DNA of 64,000 nucleotides from Enterococcus viikkiensis (GCF_005405345.1 NZ_BJDW01000006.1:91260-155259), one strand, 5' to 3'. Counted from the first letter of the stretch, positions 45,096 through 54,559 are shown. Made by a program: numbers and translations. The notes: generated by a model from the sequence alone, not told the origin.

Positions 45096-46313
45096 TTAAT
45101 AATTTACAGCTGGTTGACCATAAGGATCACTTTGTTGACCTGCGTTTGGATCGGTAGCACCACCATAACCTTGATTTGGATCAGTATAACCTTGATCGTA
45201 CTGCGTTTGATCGCCGTTTTGAGTAGTATCACTACCTTGTTGGTAGCCATTACCACTTGTATCATAATTGTTCGGATTGTCATAGCCAGGAGCAAATTGG
45301 CTCGTATCTTCGCTAGCTTTGCCATCTGAATCGTCGTAAAACAAGCTGTTGGCATCTTCCTGGTTTAGATTTGGCAACGTGCTGGCTGTTGGTTTGTCCA
45401 ATTGTTTTTTCAAGGTATTTTGAATATCTAACAATTCATTCGTACCTAAAATTTGATAATAGATTTCATCGATCATTTGACTCTTACCAACCAATTGTTT
45501 CTGTTTGATCGTATCAAAGGCTGGTAGATAGTTTGTACCGATATCCATCATATCATCCCATGATAAATCCGTTCGCATATTTTTTTCGACGGCTTTTAGG
45601 ATCTTCTTGTAATTTCCTACGCCGTTGATTGACATAGCCTTACGTAAAATTTTGGTTACAACCTCACGTTGGCGACGTTGACGTCCAACGTCTCCTTCAG
45701 GATCTTCGTAACGCATCCGGGCGTAGGCCAAGCCTTTTTCCCCATCAAGCTTCTGCTTTCCTTTTGCCACATGAATACCATCTAAAGTGAAATCAATCTT
45801 ATTATTTACTTCGATCCCACCAACGGCATCGATCAAATCCTTCAAACCTCGCATATTGATTGAGACGTAATGGTCTAACGGAATATCTAACAGCGTTTCA
45901 ATCGTGTCCATCGACATTTTGACACCGCCAAAGGCATAGGCGTGATTCAACTTGTCATTGGTACCATAACCAACGATCTTCGTTAAAATGTCGCGGTCAA
46001 GACTGACGATTGTGGATTTTTTCTGTTTAGGATTGATCGTCACTACCATCATACTATCTGAACGGCCCTGATCTGAACGACCTAGGTCGCCCGTGTCAAT
46101 CCCCGCAAGCAATATGGAAAATGGTTCTGCGTTATCGATATTCGGTTTTTCTCCGCTCTCACGCTTCAGACTGGTTCGTTTAACAGTTTGACGAATGCTA
46201 TCAACCATTTTACTCGCATCATTTGTTACTTGGACAGCATAATAGGTAATGCCCCCTACAAATAAATTTAAGAGGACTAATAATCCAACAATCACTTTTT
46301 TCCAACGACTCAT
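45096..46313 (-). CDS. LytR-CpsA-Psr family glycopolymer transferase
   Basis: A 405-residue LCP protein. A short cytoplasmic start and one transmembrane helix (VIVGLLVLLNLFVGGITYYAV) are followed by the LCP domain with SILLAGIDTG, RSDSMMVVTINP, SLDRDIL and RMRYEDPEGDVGRQRRQ. LCP enzymes transfer undecaprenyl-linked polymers to peptidoglycan. The last about 70 residues are a low-complexity tail rich in Asn, Gln, Asp, Gly and Tyr. The start is ATG 46311-46313 after GAGGTG. The type resembles enterococcal Psr/LytR. Polymer substrate unknown. Confidence 0.92.
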   Translation of the reverse strand: MSRWKKVIVGLLVLLNLFVGGITYYAVQVTNDASKMVDSIRQTVKRTSLKRESGEKPNIDNAEPFSILLAGIDTGDLGRSDQGRSDSMMVVTINPKQKKSTIVSLDRDILTKIVGYGTNDKLNHAYAFGGVKMSMDTIETLLDIPLDHYVSINMRGLKDLIDAVGGIEVNNKIDFTLDGIHVAKGKQKLDGEKGLAYARMRYEDPEGDVGRQRRQREVVTKILRKAMSINGVGNYKKILKAVEKNMRTDLSWDDMMDIGTNYLPAFDTIKQKQLVGKSQMIDEIYYQILGTNELLDIQNTLKKQLDKPTASTLPNLNQEDANSLFYDDSDGKASEDTSQFAPGYDNPNNYDTSGNGYQQGSDTTQNGDQTQYDQGYTDPNQGYGGATDPNAGQQSDPYGQPAVNY

Positions 46314-46630
46314 CGCGCACCTCAATCAACATTTTTTACGGTTTATTTTCTCATAGAACGACTTTTGGTTCAACCAACACCAAAAAAAATAATTTTATAT
46401 AACAGAAATTTAAAAAAGCAATAACTAAAATTCTACTCTATGAAACCGATTTATACCATAAAATTATGAAGATTCCTAGAATTTACAAGCTATCCTTTCT
46501 TAATTATCGTCGAAAGTATTTTTTCAATATAGAATTTAAACTTTTATTAAAAATGAATAGCTTGATTACCATCCTTATTAATACAATGAGCAAAACAAAA
46601 AAAGATGCTCGAAAGCATCTTTATAATCAA
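46314..46630. other. Gene-free interval between the LCP gene and sodA
   Basis: AT-rich, no credible gene on either strand. A likely LCP promoter is on the minus strand: TTGCTT (complement of 46416-46421) and TATAAA (complement of 46394-46399), spaced 16. The right end holds the sodA terminator, AAAGATGCT-CGAA-AGCATCTTT on the plus strand (46601-46622). Confidence 0.6.
46601..46622 (-). terminator. Terminator of sodA
   Basis: A perfect 9-bp stem with a loop of 4. On the minus strand it is followed by TTTTTTGTTTTG, 8 bases after the sodA stop. Confidence 0.88.
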
Positions 46631-47239
46631 CTATTTAGCCGCTGCCAAATTTTTATTCGCTTGATCCCAGTTAACAACATCCCAAAAAGCGGCGATGTAA
46701 TCTGGACGAACATTTTTATATTTCAAGTAATAGGCATGTTCCCAAACATCCAAACCAATAATCGGTGTTTTGCCATCTGTTAATGGACTATCTTGGTTGG
46801 CAGTCGAAGTGATTTCTAGTTTGCCATTATTGATTACTAGCCAAGCCCAGCCAGAACCAAAACGACCGGTTGCAGCTGTTTTGAATTCTTCTTTCATTTT
46901 TTCAAAACCGCCGAACGCTTCATCAATGGCTGCTTTGATCTCACCTGTTGGTTCACCGCCAGCGTTTGGCGCCATAATTTTCCAGAAGAAGCTGTGGTTT
47001 GCGTGACCGCCCCCGTTATTACGGACAGCTGTCCGAATATCTTCAGGAACTTCACTTAAATTCGTTACTAGTTCTTCTACTGTTTGTTCTGCCAATTCTG
47101 GATATTTTTCAATCGCAGCGTTTAAGTTAGTCACATACGTGTTGTGGTGTTTATCATGATGCAAGTGCATCGTTTCAACATCGATATAAGGCTCTAAAGC
47201 GTCGTATCCATAAGGTAAATCTGGTAAAGTATAAGCCAT
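46631..47239 (-). CDS. sodA: Manganese/iron superoxide dismutase
   Basis: A 202-residue SodA that converts superoxide to oxygen and peroxide. The metal ligands are His in MHLHHDKHH, His in NHSFFWKIM, and Asp/His in [20 protein letters not shown]. Start ATG has AAGGAGGAA upstream. Monocistronic. The sequence cannot fix the metal, but enterococcal enzymes of this type use manganese. Confidence 0.96.
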   Translation of the reverse strand: MAYTLPDLPYGYDALEPYIDVETMHLHHDKHHNTYVTNLNAAIEKYPELAEQTVEELVTNLSEVPEDIRTAVRNNGGGHANHSFFWKIMAPNAGGEPTGEIKAAIDEAFGGFEKMKEEFKTAATGRFGSGWAWLVINNGKLEITSTANQDSPLTDGKTPIIGLDVWEHAYYLKYKNVRPDYIAAFWDVVNWDQANKNLAAAK

Positions 47240-47311
47240 TGTTCAATTCCTCCTTAAAATATCTTACATTTTAACTGTATCAAACAACGCAACTATCTTC
47301 AAAACATATGC

Positions 47312-47779
47312 TTAGCGTGGTGAAGAATTCGTTTTCTCCTCCTCGATAACCTCTACCTTCTTGAAAATAAATACCTTACTGAAAATATAATTGGCTACTA
47401 CGACGACTACTTGAGTGATGAGCTTAGCGACTAGATTCCCTGTGTGTAGCATGTCGATGAATAAATACATACAAGCCATATCCATGCCAAAAGAAAGAAT
47501 CCGGGCAAATAAAAATTTGCTAAATTCCCAAGTTAACGCTTTAAAGCCCGCTGTCTTTGATTGAAAGACCCACAGCTTATTTGTTACAAAAGCAAATAGA
47601 ACCGAGCAAATCCAGGAAATAGCATTAGAGATTGGCCAATTAAAATGAAAAATTTGATACGCCAATGCAAAAGTAACGATGTTTACAACCGTTGCTAACC
47701 CGCCAAAAAACAAATAGACAAAGACTTCCCATAATCTTTTTGCTTCAAGATAATTTTTAAATTGATGATAGCTTTTCAT
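47312..47779 (-). CDS. GtrA family membrane protein
   Basis: A 155-residue four-helix protein of the GtrA/DPMS-associated family, starting after a short basic segment (FVYLFFGGLATVVNIVTFALAY). GtrA-like proteins help move or present polyprenyl-linked sugars made by a GtrB-type glycosyltransferase. A GtrB/CsbB-like enzyme is encoded 2 kb away at 49805-50737, with two plus-strand genes between. It follows sodA's promoter region on the same strand. Confidence 0.88.
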   Translation of the reverse strand: MKSYHQFKNYLEAKRLWEVFVYLFFGGLATVVNIVTFALAYQIFHFNWPISNAISWICSVLFAFVTNKLWVFQSKTAGFKALTWEFSKFLFARILSFGMDMACMYLFIDMLHTGNLVAKLITQVVVVVANYIFSKVFIFKKVEVIEEEKTNSSPR

Positions 47780-47881
47780 AATTACTCACTTTCCTATTCG
47801 TCTCTTCTTAAAGTAAGATAGCGGAGCTAGAAAAAATAGTCAATTCTTTCTTTGAATCTTTTTACATTTTTACGGATCAGC

Positions 47882-47910
47882 TTGTTATTTCAAGCTTACT
47901 TCGATACAAT
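47882..47910 (+). promoter_or_regulatory. Promoter of the DUF1189 gene
   Basis: TTGTTA (47882-47887), a 17-base spacer and TACAAT (47905-47910). It lies 30 bases before the gene start. Confidence 0.65.
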
Positions 47911-47939
47911 GGCTCTTGTATACAGATTGGAGCGATCAC

Positions 47940-48755
47940 ATGACTTTTCGTCAATTAATCAAGGGATCCCTTTTTCGTTTCGAAGAACTAAAGAATGCGA
48001 GAAATACCCCTTTTTGGAAATCTATTATCTATCTCTTAGGCTTGAGTCTGCTGCTGGCGATTCCTACCGTCTATCAAGCACTCCAAGTAATGGATCAAAT
48101 CAAATCAGACAGCTTAAAGATCGTACAAAAAATTCCTGATTTTGAAATCGAAAATGGTGAAATCAAAACTGCAAAACCTGAAAAAGGCTTTATTTATCAG
48201 ACCAATTCGGTCATTCTTACCTTTGATCCCGCTGGTAAACGCAGTCAACAGGATGTCGAAAAAGATTTAGTGGGAAATTATTTCAGTGTCGGTCTCTTAA
48301 AAAACGAAGCCTTGTTAGTTCTACCCGACTACGGCGGTGTTAGCTCCGCGATGTTTGGTGATAATGTATTGAAATTTTCTTACAAGCAAGAGCCTTTGAA
48401 AAATATGACCGGTGAAAAATTAAAGGCCGGACTTAAAGATTTAAAAATACCGGTATGGACACCAATTGTTATGTTGTTAGCAGGACTTTATCCTTCCTTC
48501 ATTAACCTATTTGTCACATTAGTTTTTGCAGGCATTGCCGGCATGATCGTCGCTAAGCTACGCTTAAGACGAATCACCTTTTTCAAATGCTTCAAAACGA
48601 TTATCTTCTGCGCTACGATCCCAACGATTTTAGCAACCATTATTTTACTTTTTCAGCCGAATTTTGACTCAAGTATCCTGGTTACCTTCATTAGCCTATT
48701 CATCTTTTTGCGAATCATTAAATATTTCCCGCAAATTCAATTACCGAACAAATAA
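47940..48755 (+). CDS. DUF1189 family membrane protein
   Basis: A 271-residue protein. An N-terminal helix (FWKSIIYLLGLSLLLAIPTVYQAL) and an extracytoplasmic domain of about 120 residues are followed by three helices (VMLLAGLYPSFINLFVTLVFAGIAGMIVAKL; FCATIPTILATIILLF; FISLFIFLRII). This is the DUF1189 layout seen in YvdJ-like proteins. The start ATG 47940-47942 follows TTGGAG by 7 bases. Function unknown. A terminator follows at 48754-48779. Confidence 0.85.
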   Translation: MTFRQLIKGSLFRFEELKNARNTPFWKSIIYLLGLSLLLAIPTVYQALQVMDQIKSDSLKIVQKIPDFEIENGEIKTAKPEKGFIYQTNSVILTFDPAGKRSQQDVEKDLVGNYFSVGLLKNEALLVLPDYGGVSSAMFGDNVLKFSYKQEPLKNMTGEKLKAGLKDLKIPVWTPIVMLLAGLYPSFINLFVTLVFAGIAGMIVAKLRLRRITFFKCFKTIIFCATIPTILATIILLFQPNFDSSILVTFISLFIFLRIIKYFPQIQLPNK

Positions 48756-48779
48756 CTGCTTACGATTCCGTAAACAGTT
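48754..48779 (+). terminator. Terminator of the DUF1189 gene
   Basis: AACTGCTTACG-ATTC-CGTAAACAGTT (one mismatch) followed by T7, overlapping the stop codon. Confidence 0.88.
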
Positions 48780-48845
48780 TTTTTTCGTATTTTTTGTTAG
48801 AATAAACCAAAGATTTGCAGCAAAAAAAGAAATGAGGAGCGGACT

Positions 48846-49793
48846 ATGGAAAAACCAATTATTTTTTTACAAAAAAAATTTCGAACAGAATTTATTCAAC
48901 AAATCCGAGACATTGCTCCCGATTATCAAATCAAAACAGAGTTAAATGATAGCGAGTTCGCTAAAGTTGAAATCGCCGTTGGTTGGCAAAAACAATTCAG
49001 CCAACAACTCTTAGACAGTAAAAACTTAAAATGGGTCCAATCCATCTCAGCCGGGGTAGATTATTTACCTCTAGACACCTTTGCTCAGCAAGCTATTTTA
49101 TTATCTAATAGCAGTGGGATCCATGCCCTTTCGATCAGCGAGCATATCATTGGAACATTGTTGGGCTATTATCGCGGCTTAAATCAAGCTGTAAAAAATC
49201 AGGCAGAAAACAGCTGGCAGCCGGAAAATATTCATTATGATCAACTGGCCGGCAAAAATTTACTAGTCGTTGGAACTGGCCATATTGGACAACAGCTCTC
49301 CAAATCCATTCGCAGCTTAGGTGTTCATATTTATGGAATCAATACCACAGGCCATCCAGCCGACGGATTCGTAGAAACTTACTCAATTAAAAATATGGCT
49401 AAAATTGTCCCTGAAATGGATATCGTCGTAGGAATCCTGCCGGGAACCCAGGAAACCTATCACATTTTCAACAGCCACATTTTCGAAAATATGAAAGAGT
49501 CCGCCATCTTTGTCAACGTTGGTCGGGGCGATACTCTCCATACAAAAGAATTGATCACCGCACTTGAAGCAAAGCAATTTGCTTTTGCCGCATTAGACGT
49601 CTTTGAAGAAGAGCCACTACCTAAAGAAAGTCCCCTATGGCAATTAGAGAATGTGCTAGTTACACCTCATATTTCTGGATTAACCGTTGATTTTCAAAAT
49701 AAATTTATGAAAATCTTTTTAGCCAATCTGAAAAGCTATGTAGCCGATGGTTCACTGTCTGAAAACCAAGTAGAGCTAAAACGTGGGTATTAA
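48846..49793 (+). CDS. D-isomer-specific 2-hydroxyacid dehydrogenase
   Basis: A 315-residue NAD-dependent dehydrogenase. The nucleotide motif is LLVVGTGHIGQQL, the catalytic Arg is in FVNVGRGD, the Glu in DVFEEEPLP and the His in TPHISG. It probably reduces a 2-ketoacid or oxidises a D-2-hydroxyacid; substrate unknown. The ribosome site GAGGAG is 7 bases before the ATG. It lies between GtrA and GtrB-like genes without evident linkage. Confidence 0.9.
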   Translation: MEKPIIFLQKKFRTEFIQQIRDIAPDYQIKTELNDSEFAKVEIAVGWQKQFSQQLLDSKNLKWVQSISAGVDYLPLDTFAQQAILLSNSSGIHALSISEHIIGTLLGYYRGLNQAVKNQAENSWQPENIHYDQLAGKNLLVVGTGHIGQQLSKSIRSLGVHIYGINTTGHPADGFVETYSIKNMAKIVPEMDIVVGILPGTQETYHIFNSHIFENMKESAIFVNVGRGDTLHTKELITALEAKQFAFAALDVFEEEPLPKESPLWQLENVLVTPHISGLTVDFQNKFMKIFLANLKSYVADGSLSENQVELKRGY

Positions 49794-49824
49794 AAAAAGT
49801 TGGACTAGTCGTCCAACTTTTTTT
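49792..49824. terminator. Bidirectional terminator at 49.8 kb
   Basis: AAAAAAAGTTGGAC-TAGTC-GTCCAACTTTTTTT, a perfect 14-bp stem. It overlaps the end of the dehydrogenase gene and the stop codon of the convergent glycosyltransferase. Confidence 0.92.
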
Positions 49825-50737
49825 CGGTTTCCTTCACAATATAGACAGGACGCTTCTTAGTCTCCATGAAAATCTTTCCAATGTATTTCCCGATGATGCC
49901 AATACACAAGAGCTGTACGCCACCGATAAAAAGAATGATCGTCACGAGCGATGGCCAGCCTGCGGTAGGATCACCAAAGACCAAGGCGCGAATAATGATA
50001 AACAGCATTGCAATGCCTGAAGCGACGCAAGAAAAGGCACCGACAAAAGAAGCGATATTTAATGGAGCATCAGAAAAATTAACGATCCCGTCAATCGAAT
50101 AATTAAACAATTTCCAAAAAGACCAAGATGTTTCGCCAACCGTTCGTTCACGATTTTCGAAAGAGATGTATTCTGTCTTAAAGCCTACCCAACTAAATAA
50201 GCCTTTCGAAAAACGATTGTGTTCCGTCAACTCCAACACTGCATCCACCATTTGACGGGTCATCAAACGATAATCCCGCGCACCATCCACCATTTCCGTA
50301 TCACTGATCCGATTAATTAACTGATAGAATTTTTTGGCAAAGAAACTCCTTATCGGAGGTTCTCCTGTTCGGTCGGCACGACGTGTTCCAACACAGTCGA
50401 TGTCTGAAGTTTCGATCATTTCGATCATACGCGGCAAAAGCTCAGGAGGATCCTGCAAGTCAACATCCATCACAGTAACTAGTTCGCCCTTTGATGCTTG
50501 TAAACCAGCATATAGAGCAGCTTCTTTGCCAAAATTTCTGGAAAAAGAAATGTACCGAACAAAATCATGTTCTCTTGCAAGCTGCCGCAAAACCTCTAGT
50601 GTTCGATCCTTTGATCCATCGTTCACAAAAATATACTCAAAATCTTGTAATACTTGTTTTTTTATTTTTTCCATCTCGACGAAAAAAAGCGGAATGGCTT
50701 CCTCTTCATTGAAGCAAGGGACTATTATTGATATCAT
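49805..50737 (-). CDS. GtrB/CsbB-like polyprenyl-phosphate glycosyltransferase
   Basis: A 310-residue GT2 enzyme. The N-terminal catalytic domain has ISIIVPCFNEEEAIP, VMDVDLQDPPELLP (DxD-like) and RADRTGEPPIRSFFAKKFYQL. Two C-terminal helices are present (FVGAFSCVASGIAMLFIIIRALVFG; LVTIILFIGGVQLLCIGIIGKYIG). Such enzymes load a sugar onto undecaprenyl phosphate for side-chain decoration of wall polymers. With the GtrA protein at 47312 it could form a three-component glycosylation system; the third component is not identified here. Confidence 0.9.
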   Translation of the reverse strand: MISIIVPCFNEEEAIPLFFVEMEKIKKQVLQDFEYIFVNDGSKDRTLEVLRQLAREHDFVRYISFSRNFGKEAALYAGLQASKGELVTVMDVDLQDPPELLPRMIEMIETSDIDCVGTRRADRTGEPPIRSFFAKKFYQLINRISDTEMVDGARDYRLMTRQMVDAVLELTEHNRFSKGLFSWVGFKTEYISFENRERTVGETSWSFWKLFNYSIDGIVNFSDAPLNIASFVGAFSCVASGIAMLFIIIRALVFGDPTAGWPSLVTIILFIGGVQLLCIGIIGKYIGKIFMETKKRPVYIVKETEKKLDD

Positions 50738-50748
50738 TCAGGTCACTC

Positions 50749-51042
50749 CTAAGCTTGGTTAAACTCATACTTCGGTTCATCTAATTCTTCATCGTAATCA
50801 ACCACTAGATCATAGCCTTTAAAAAACCACTCATCTGCTTCTTCAATAAAAAACAGCATACCATTAACATTTTCTTCAATTAATGGGCTTTCAGGTGTGT
50901 CCACTGCCATACCGACAGAAAAACCGTCATGAACCTGTGTCTTGCCATAAACTTTTCCATAAAATTTAATACCTTGACCTTCAGCTAGTTCAAGCTCTTG
51001 TTTAAACCATGTTTGTGCTTTTGAGGTAATCGTTAATTTCAT
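50749..51042 (-). CDS. HesB/YadR-like (YneR-type) protein
   Basis: A 97-residue protein with the HesB/IscA-like fold pattern (MKLTITSKAQTWFKQELELAEGQGIKFYGKVYG; DEWFFKGYDLVVDYDEEL). It has no cysteine, so it cannot hold an iron-sulfur cluster by the usual three-Cys mode. The start is ATG 51040-51042; a GTG precedes it. It sits between ktrA (10 bases) and the GtrB-like gene (11 bases) on the same strand, suggesting one transcript. Confidence 0.82.
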   Translation of the reverse strand: MKLTITSKAQTWFKQELELAEGQGIKFYGKVYGKTQVHDGFSVGMAVDTPESPLIEENVNGMLFFIEEADEWFFKGYDLVVDYDEELDEPKYEFNQA

Positions 51043-51052
51043 CACTACTCAC

Positions 51053-51718
51053 CTATCCATTCATTTTCTCGTCTAAATAATCGACATCTTCATCGCGGCC
51101 GATTACCACCAAATGATCGTCCTTTTGAACGACTTCGTCCGCCGCAGGTACGACAATCGGATCTTGTTTGTCCCGACGAATGGCGACAATATTTAAGCCG
51201 AAACGCTGACGAAAATCTAGCTCGTCTAACGTTTTGCCATAGAATTTTCGATTGGTTACATTAATTTCTGCCAAAGAAAATTCATCGGACAACTCTAAAT
51301 AGTCTAAAATATTTTTAGAAACTAAATTATGAGCAATCCGCTGCCCCATATCTCGCTCCGGATGAACGACGCGATCCGCGCCAATCTTTTCCAGTACACG
51401 CGCATGGTACTCGTTTTGGGCCTTTGCCAAAATATTGGGCACCCCCATCTCTTTGACCATTAACGTGACCAAGATACTGGCTTGAATGTCTTCACCGATC
51501 GCTACGATGACATGATCAAAATTTCGAATTCCTAAAGAACGCAATGTCATTTCGTCTTGTGCGTTCGCCACAACCGTATGGGTCGCAATATTCATATATT
51601 CGTTTACTCGATCCTCACTACTATCAATGGCCAACACCTCTTGTCCTGATTCGATCAGAGTCCGACAAATACTACCACCAAATCTTCCCAATCCAATAAT
51701 TGCAAAACTTTGTTTCAT
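51053..51718 (-). CDS. ktrA: Ktr potassium uptake regulatory subunit (KtrA/KtrC-type)
   Basis: A 221-residue RCK protein. The N-terminal Rossmann motif is FAIIGLGRFGGSICRTL with the nucleotide-binding acidic residue in VLAIDSSED. The C-terminal RCK_C domain (about residues 140-221) is the site where c-di-AMP inhibits Ktr channels in Firmicutes. The KtrB-type channel gene is not adjacent, so this may be the stand-alone KtrC type. It lies downstream of liaR. Confidence 0.9.
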   Translation of the reverse strand: MKQSFAIIGLGRFGGSICRTLIESGQEVLAIDSSEDRVNEYMNIATHTVVANAQDEMTLRSLGIRNFDHVIVAIGEDIQASILVTLMVKEMGVPNILAKAQNEYHARVLEKIGADRVVHPERDMGQRIAHNLVSKNILDYLELSDEFSLAEINVTNRKFYGKTLDELDFRQRFGLNIVAIRRDKQDPIVVPAADEVVQKDDHLVVIGRDEDVDYLDEKMNG

Positions 51719-51793
51719 GCGCTCTCTCCTATTATTCTTTTTCGTGAATTCAGCACTCTCTGTTCACGATATCTTTTTAAGTATAACAAAGAG

Positions 51794-51836
51794 CGGGTTA
51801 ATAAAACAGAGATGAACCCTCTATTTTATCAACCCG
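51794..51836 (-). terminator. Terminator of liaFSR
   Basis: CGGGTTGATAAAATAGAG pairs with CTCTGTTTTATTAACCCG (minus-strand reading) and is followed by CTCTTTGTT. It overlaps the last codons of liaR. Confidence 0.75.
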
Positions 51837-52453
51837 TGTTTAAAGGCATAGATTGCTGCTTGTGTGCGATCCTCAACTTCTAGCTTAGCCAAAATATTAG
51901 AAACATGTGTTTTTACGGTTTTCAAAGTAATAAACAATTCATCAGCAATTTCTTGATTACTCATTCCTTGGGCAATCAAGAGTAAAATTTCTTGCTCCCG
52001 ATTGGTTAGTTCTTCATGGAGGACATGGCGATTACGATTGGAAAGCTGTTCCATCATCTTGGTCGTCACTTCTGGTTCTAAAACCCGCTCCCCTTTGAAG
52101 GTCGCTCGAATTGCATTCGCGATCTCATGGGCCGTTGAGGTTTTCAATAGATAGCCTGAGGCCCCCGCCTCAATTGCTGGATAGACCTTTTCATCATCAA
52201 TGAAGCTAGTTACGATCAGAATTTTGGCGTCTGACCAATCCTTTAAGATTTTTTTGGTAGACTCGATGCCGTCCATGACTTCCATTACTAAATCCATCAG
52301 GATCACATCCGGTCGAAGAGCCAGCGCTTTCTCATAGCCTTCTTCACCATTCTCCGCTTCCCCAACAACTTCTATATCATTCTGGATGGATAAATAAGAA
52401 GAAACGCCTAAACGAACCATCTCGTGATCATCCACTAGTAACACTCGTATCAT
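51821..52453 (-). CDS. liaR: Response regulator LiaR
   Basis: A 210-residue NarL/LuxR-type regulator. The receiver domain has VDDHEMV, phospho-Asp in [13 protein letters not shown], and Lys in LLKTSTA. The C-terminal helix-turn-helix is [39 protein letters not shown]. LiaR controls the cell-envelope response to daptomycin and other lipid-II/membrane stress in enterococci. Start ATG has AAGGAGG 6 bases upstream. It is the last gene of liaFSR. Confidence 0.94.
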   Translation of the reverse strand: MIRVLLVDDHEMVRLGVSSYLSIQNDIEVVGEAENGEEGYEKALALRPDVILMDLVMEVMDGIESTKKILKDWSDAKILIVTSFIDDEKVYPAIEAGASGYLLKTSTAHEIANAIRATFKGERVLEPEVTTKMMEQLSNRNRHVLHEELTNREQEILLLIAQGMSNQEIADELFITLKTVKTHVSNILAKLEVEDRTQAAIYAFKHGLIK

Positions 52454-52520
52454 CCTCTGCCTCCTTGTTCGTATTCTTTTAACACATCATTTGCTGATCT
52501 CGGACACCTAACTAAGCCAA

Positions 52521-53621
52521 CTACTCAGGCGATCCTGCAGGGACATCATTTTCTAAAGAAGCGGCAGCATCCTTCACTACCGGAACTTTGATCTCGATGC
52601 TAGTTCCTTGACTTTTAAAGCTGATTATCTTCGTTGAACCACCCACACCGGCGATTCGTTCACGAATATTTCGTAAACCGTAGCTACCTGCATGTTCATC
52701 TTTTTCTTCAAAGCCGACCCCGTCATCAATGACTCGCAATAAAATATTTTGACCAACGATCTTCAAATAGACTTCCAATTCATTCGCCTTAGCATGGCGC
52801 AAGGTGTTGGATAATAGCTCCTGGACAACGCGGAATAATTGATCCTCAATGCTAGCAGAAACTTGAATATCCTGTACATCCCATTTCAATTGGATTTGAA
52901 TTTTCGTTTGTAATTCCTTTAATAATTGCTCGATCCCTTGTCTTAGACTCTTGCCTTCTAAACTGATTGGCCGCAAATGTAGCAATAATGCACGCATTTC
53001 AGACTGGGCTGCATTGATAATATCCGCTACCATCGCTAGCTGTTTTTTGTAGGGCTCCAACTCTTCGGATTGCTGAGATTGCTCATTTAACGCAGACATC
53101 ATCATCATGGCCGCAAACAGTTGCTGAGAAACGGAGTCGTGGAGCTCCCGCGCCAAGCGATGCCGTTCTTCTTCAAGAATCTTTTCACGCGTCGTCCCGT
53201 CCACCATTTGAGGCAAGCTGCTTAATTGCTGCAACTCCCGCGACATACTAACCAATTTTTCTTTGATTCGTTTGATATCGTGATCGACTAAAAGCATTTC
53301 TTGATTTTGCGAAATTTTTACATCTAAGAAGGGCTGCTCATAGTTTCCAGAAGCTAAACTTTGAAGCTTCTCTTCGATTTTTCCTAGCTGTCTTTTTTCT
53401 AAAAAAGTCACTAAAAAATAAACTACGCCACTAACCGTCAAAGCAATCACGATAATATGAATGAATAACGGAATATAGAACACTCGCGCCGCAAAAAGCT
53501 GCGCTATCATCTGCTTCTTACCGATGGCATACATGTACAAGAATAGCGTCGTCAAGATCAGTAAGAAAGAAACCAATCCAGAATAGAGCGAGATTTGTAA
53601 ACGGGAATACTTCCCCATCAT
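52521..53621 (-). CDS. liaS: Sensor histidine kinase LiaS
   Basis: A 366-residue HisKA_3 kinase. Two helices (LQISLYSGLVSFLLILTTLFLYMYAI; VFYIPLFIHIIVIALTVSGVVYFLVTFL) enclose a very short outside loop, as expected for an intramembrane-sensing kinase. A HAMP-like segment follows, then the phospho-His box EEERHRLARELHDSVSQQLFA and an ATPase domain with ELLSNTLRHAKANELEV and DDGVGFE. The ATG overlaps the liaF stop (ATGA). It is controlled by LiaF. Confidence 0.94.
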   Translation of the reverse strand: MMGKYSRLQISLYSGLVSFLLILTTLFLYMYAIGKKQMIAQLFAARVFYIPLFIHIIVIALTVSGVVYFLVTFLEKRQLGKIEEKLQSLASGNYEQPFLDVKISQNQEMLLVDHDIKRIKEKLVSMSRELQQLSSLPQMVDGTTREKILEEERHRLARELHDSVSQQLFAAMMMMSALNEQSQQSEELEPYKKQLAMVADIINAAQSEMRALLLHLRPISLEGKSLRQGIEQLLKELQTKIQIQLKWDVQDIQVSASIEDQLFRVVQELLSNTLRHAKANELEVYLKIVGQNILLRVIDDGVGFEEKDEHAGSYGLRNIRERIAGVGGSTKIISFKSQGTSIEIKVPVVKDAAASLENDVPAGSPE

Positions 53622-54340
53622 ACACGAATCACCTCGACATCTCCAACGAGTGTATTCGTGACGATCTTCAAACGCCGCGCACTTTCATCATAATCCTCGC
53701 TATACATTTTCAATGTTTCATTGCGTAGAACCTGTTGGTCATCTTCAAAATCCACCTTACCATACAATGTGGCATGTTCAAAAAGAACCCCGACACCATA
53801 TGGAACCAAAATCCGTGTCCGGCCAAAGCCCTTACGAACGATCACAATACTATCTTCCTTTGGTAATAAAGTATTTCCAAGATCAACGATCGTATCACCG
53901 GCTAAAATCGCGACATTGATATCGTCCCACTCAAAAACTTGCGTGCCAATACGATCATTGCCGATCCAGCTTTGTTTTTTTCGCTCACCGTTATGACCGA
54001 CAGGTTCTGTCGTTTCTACCATTACAATACTTTTTTTATTTTTGAAAGAGTGATTCGGCATGGAAATTCCTGCGACTTCAAAACCTTTCAGTCCTAAAAA
54101 GAGAACCGCAAAAATCAACATTAGCCAAGTCGCCGGACTATTGACTAAGCAGATGATCAAAATAACCGAACCTAAAATTAATTGAAATTTTTTACGTCGA
54201 TCTTTTCTTAATGCCCAATAAATGTTCAATGCACCAAAAATCAGCATAATCAGCATCGCTGGGTTTGCAGATAACTGCCATAGTAAGAAAATTGCAAGCA
54301 GGGCTTCAATCACAATGAAAAAGCGCCATGGATTTTTCAT
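53618..54340 (-). CDS. liaF: LiaF, inhibitor of LiaS signalling
   Basis: A 240-residue membrane protein. It has about four N-terminal helices (FFIVIEALLAIFLLWQLS; MLIMLIFGALNIYWAL; LILGSVILIICLV; WLMLIFAVLFLGLKGF) and a C-terminal beta-rich DUF2154 domain with FEWDDINVAILAGDTIVDLGNTLLP and GVGVLFEHATLYGKV. It holds LiaS inactive without stress. The start is ATG 54338-54340 (MKNPWRFF) after GGGAGG. Upstream, GCGACTTAAGACCG near 54407-54420 might be a LiaR site, but I cannot confirm it. Confidence 0.93.
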   Translation of the reverse strand: MKNPWRFFIVIEALLAIFLLWQLSANPAMLIMLIFGALNIYWALRKDRRKKFQLILGSVILIICLVNSPATWLMLIFAVLFLGLKGFEVAGISMPNHSFKNKKSIVMVETTEPVGHNGERKKQSWIGNDRIGTQVFEWDDINVAILAGDTIVDLGNTLLPKEDSIVIVRKGFGRTRILVPYGVGVLFEHATLYGKVDFEDDQQVLRNETLKMYSEDYDESARRLKIVTNTLVGDVEVIRV

Positions 54341-54559
54341 TCTATTATCCCCTCCCAACCTTTTTATTTACATTTATTCTACTTTCTTTTTTCGAGGAAT
54401 ACTATCGGTCTTAAGTCGCAACCTAAACGATTCCATCCTCAAAGCTTGATGCTCTATCAATAGATTCAAATAAAATCGTTTGCATTTTACAATTGAAAAA
54501 AAAACAGACGGCTAGCTCATTTTATTGAATACTTTTTAAAAAAATGGAAAACTGTTTAT

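Noticed and set aside
46466..46783. Plus-strand frame between the LCP gene and sodA
   Set aside because: It overlaps the sodA coding sequence and its terminator, with no ribosome site.
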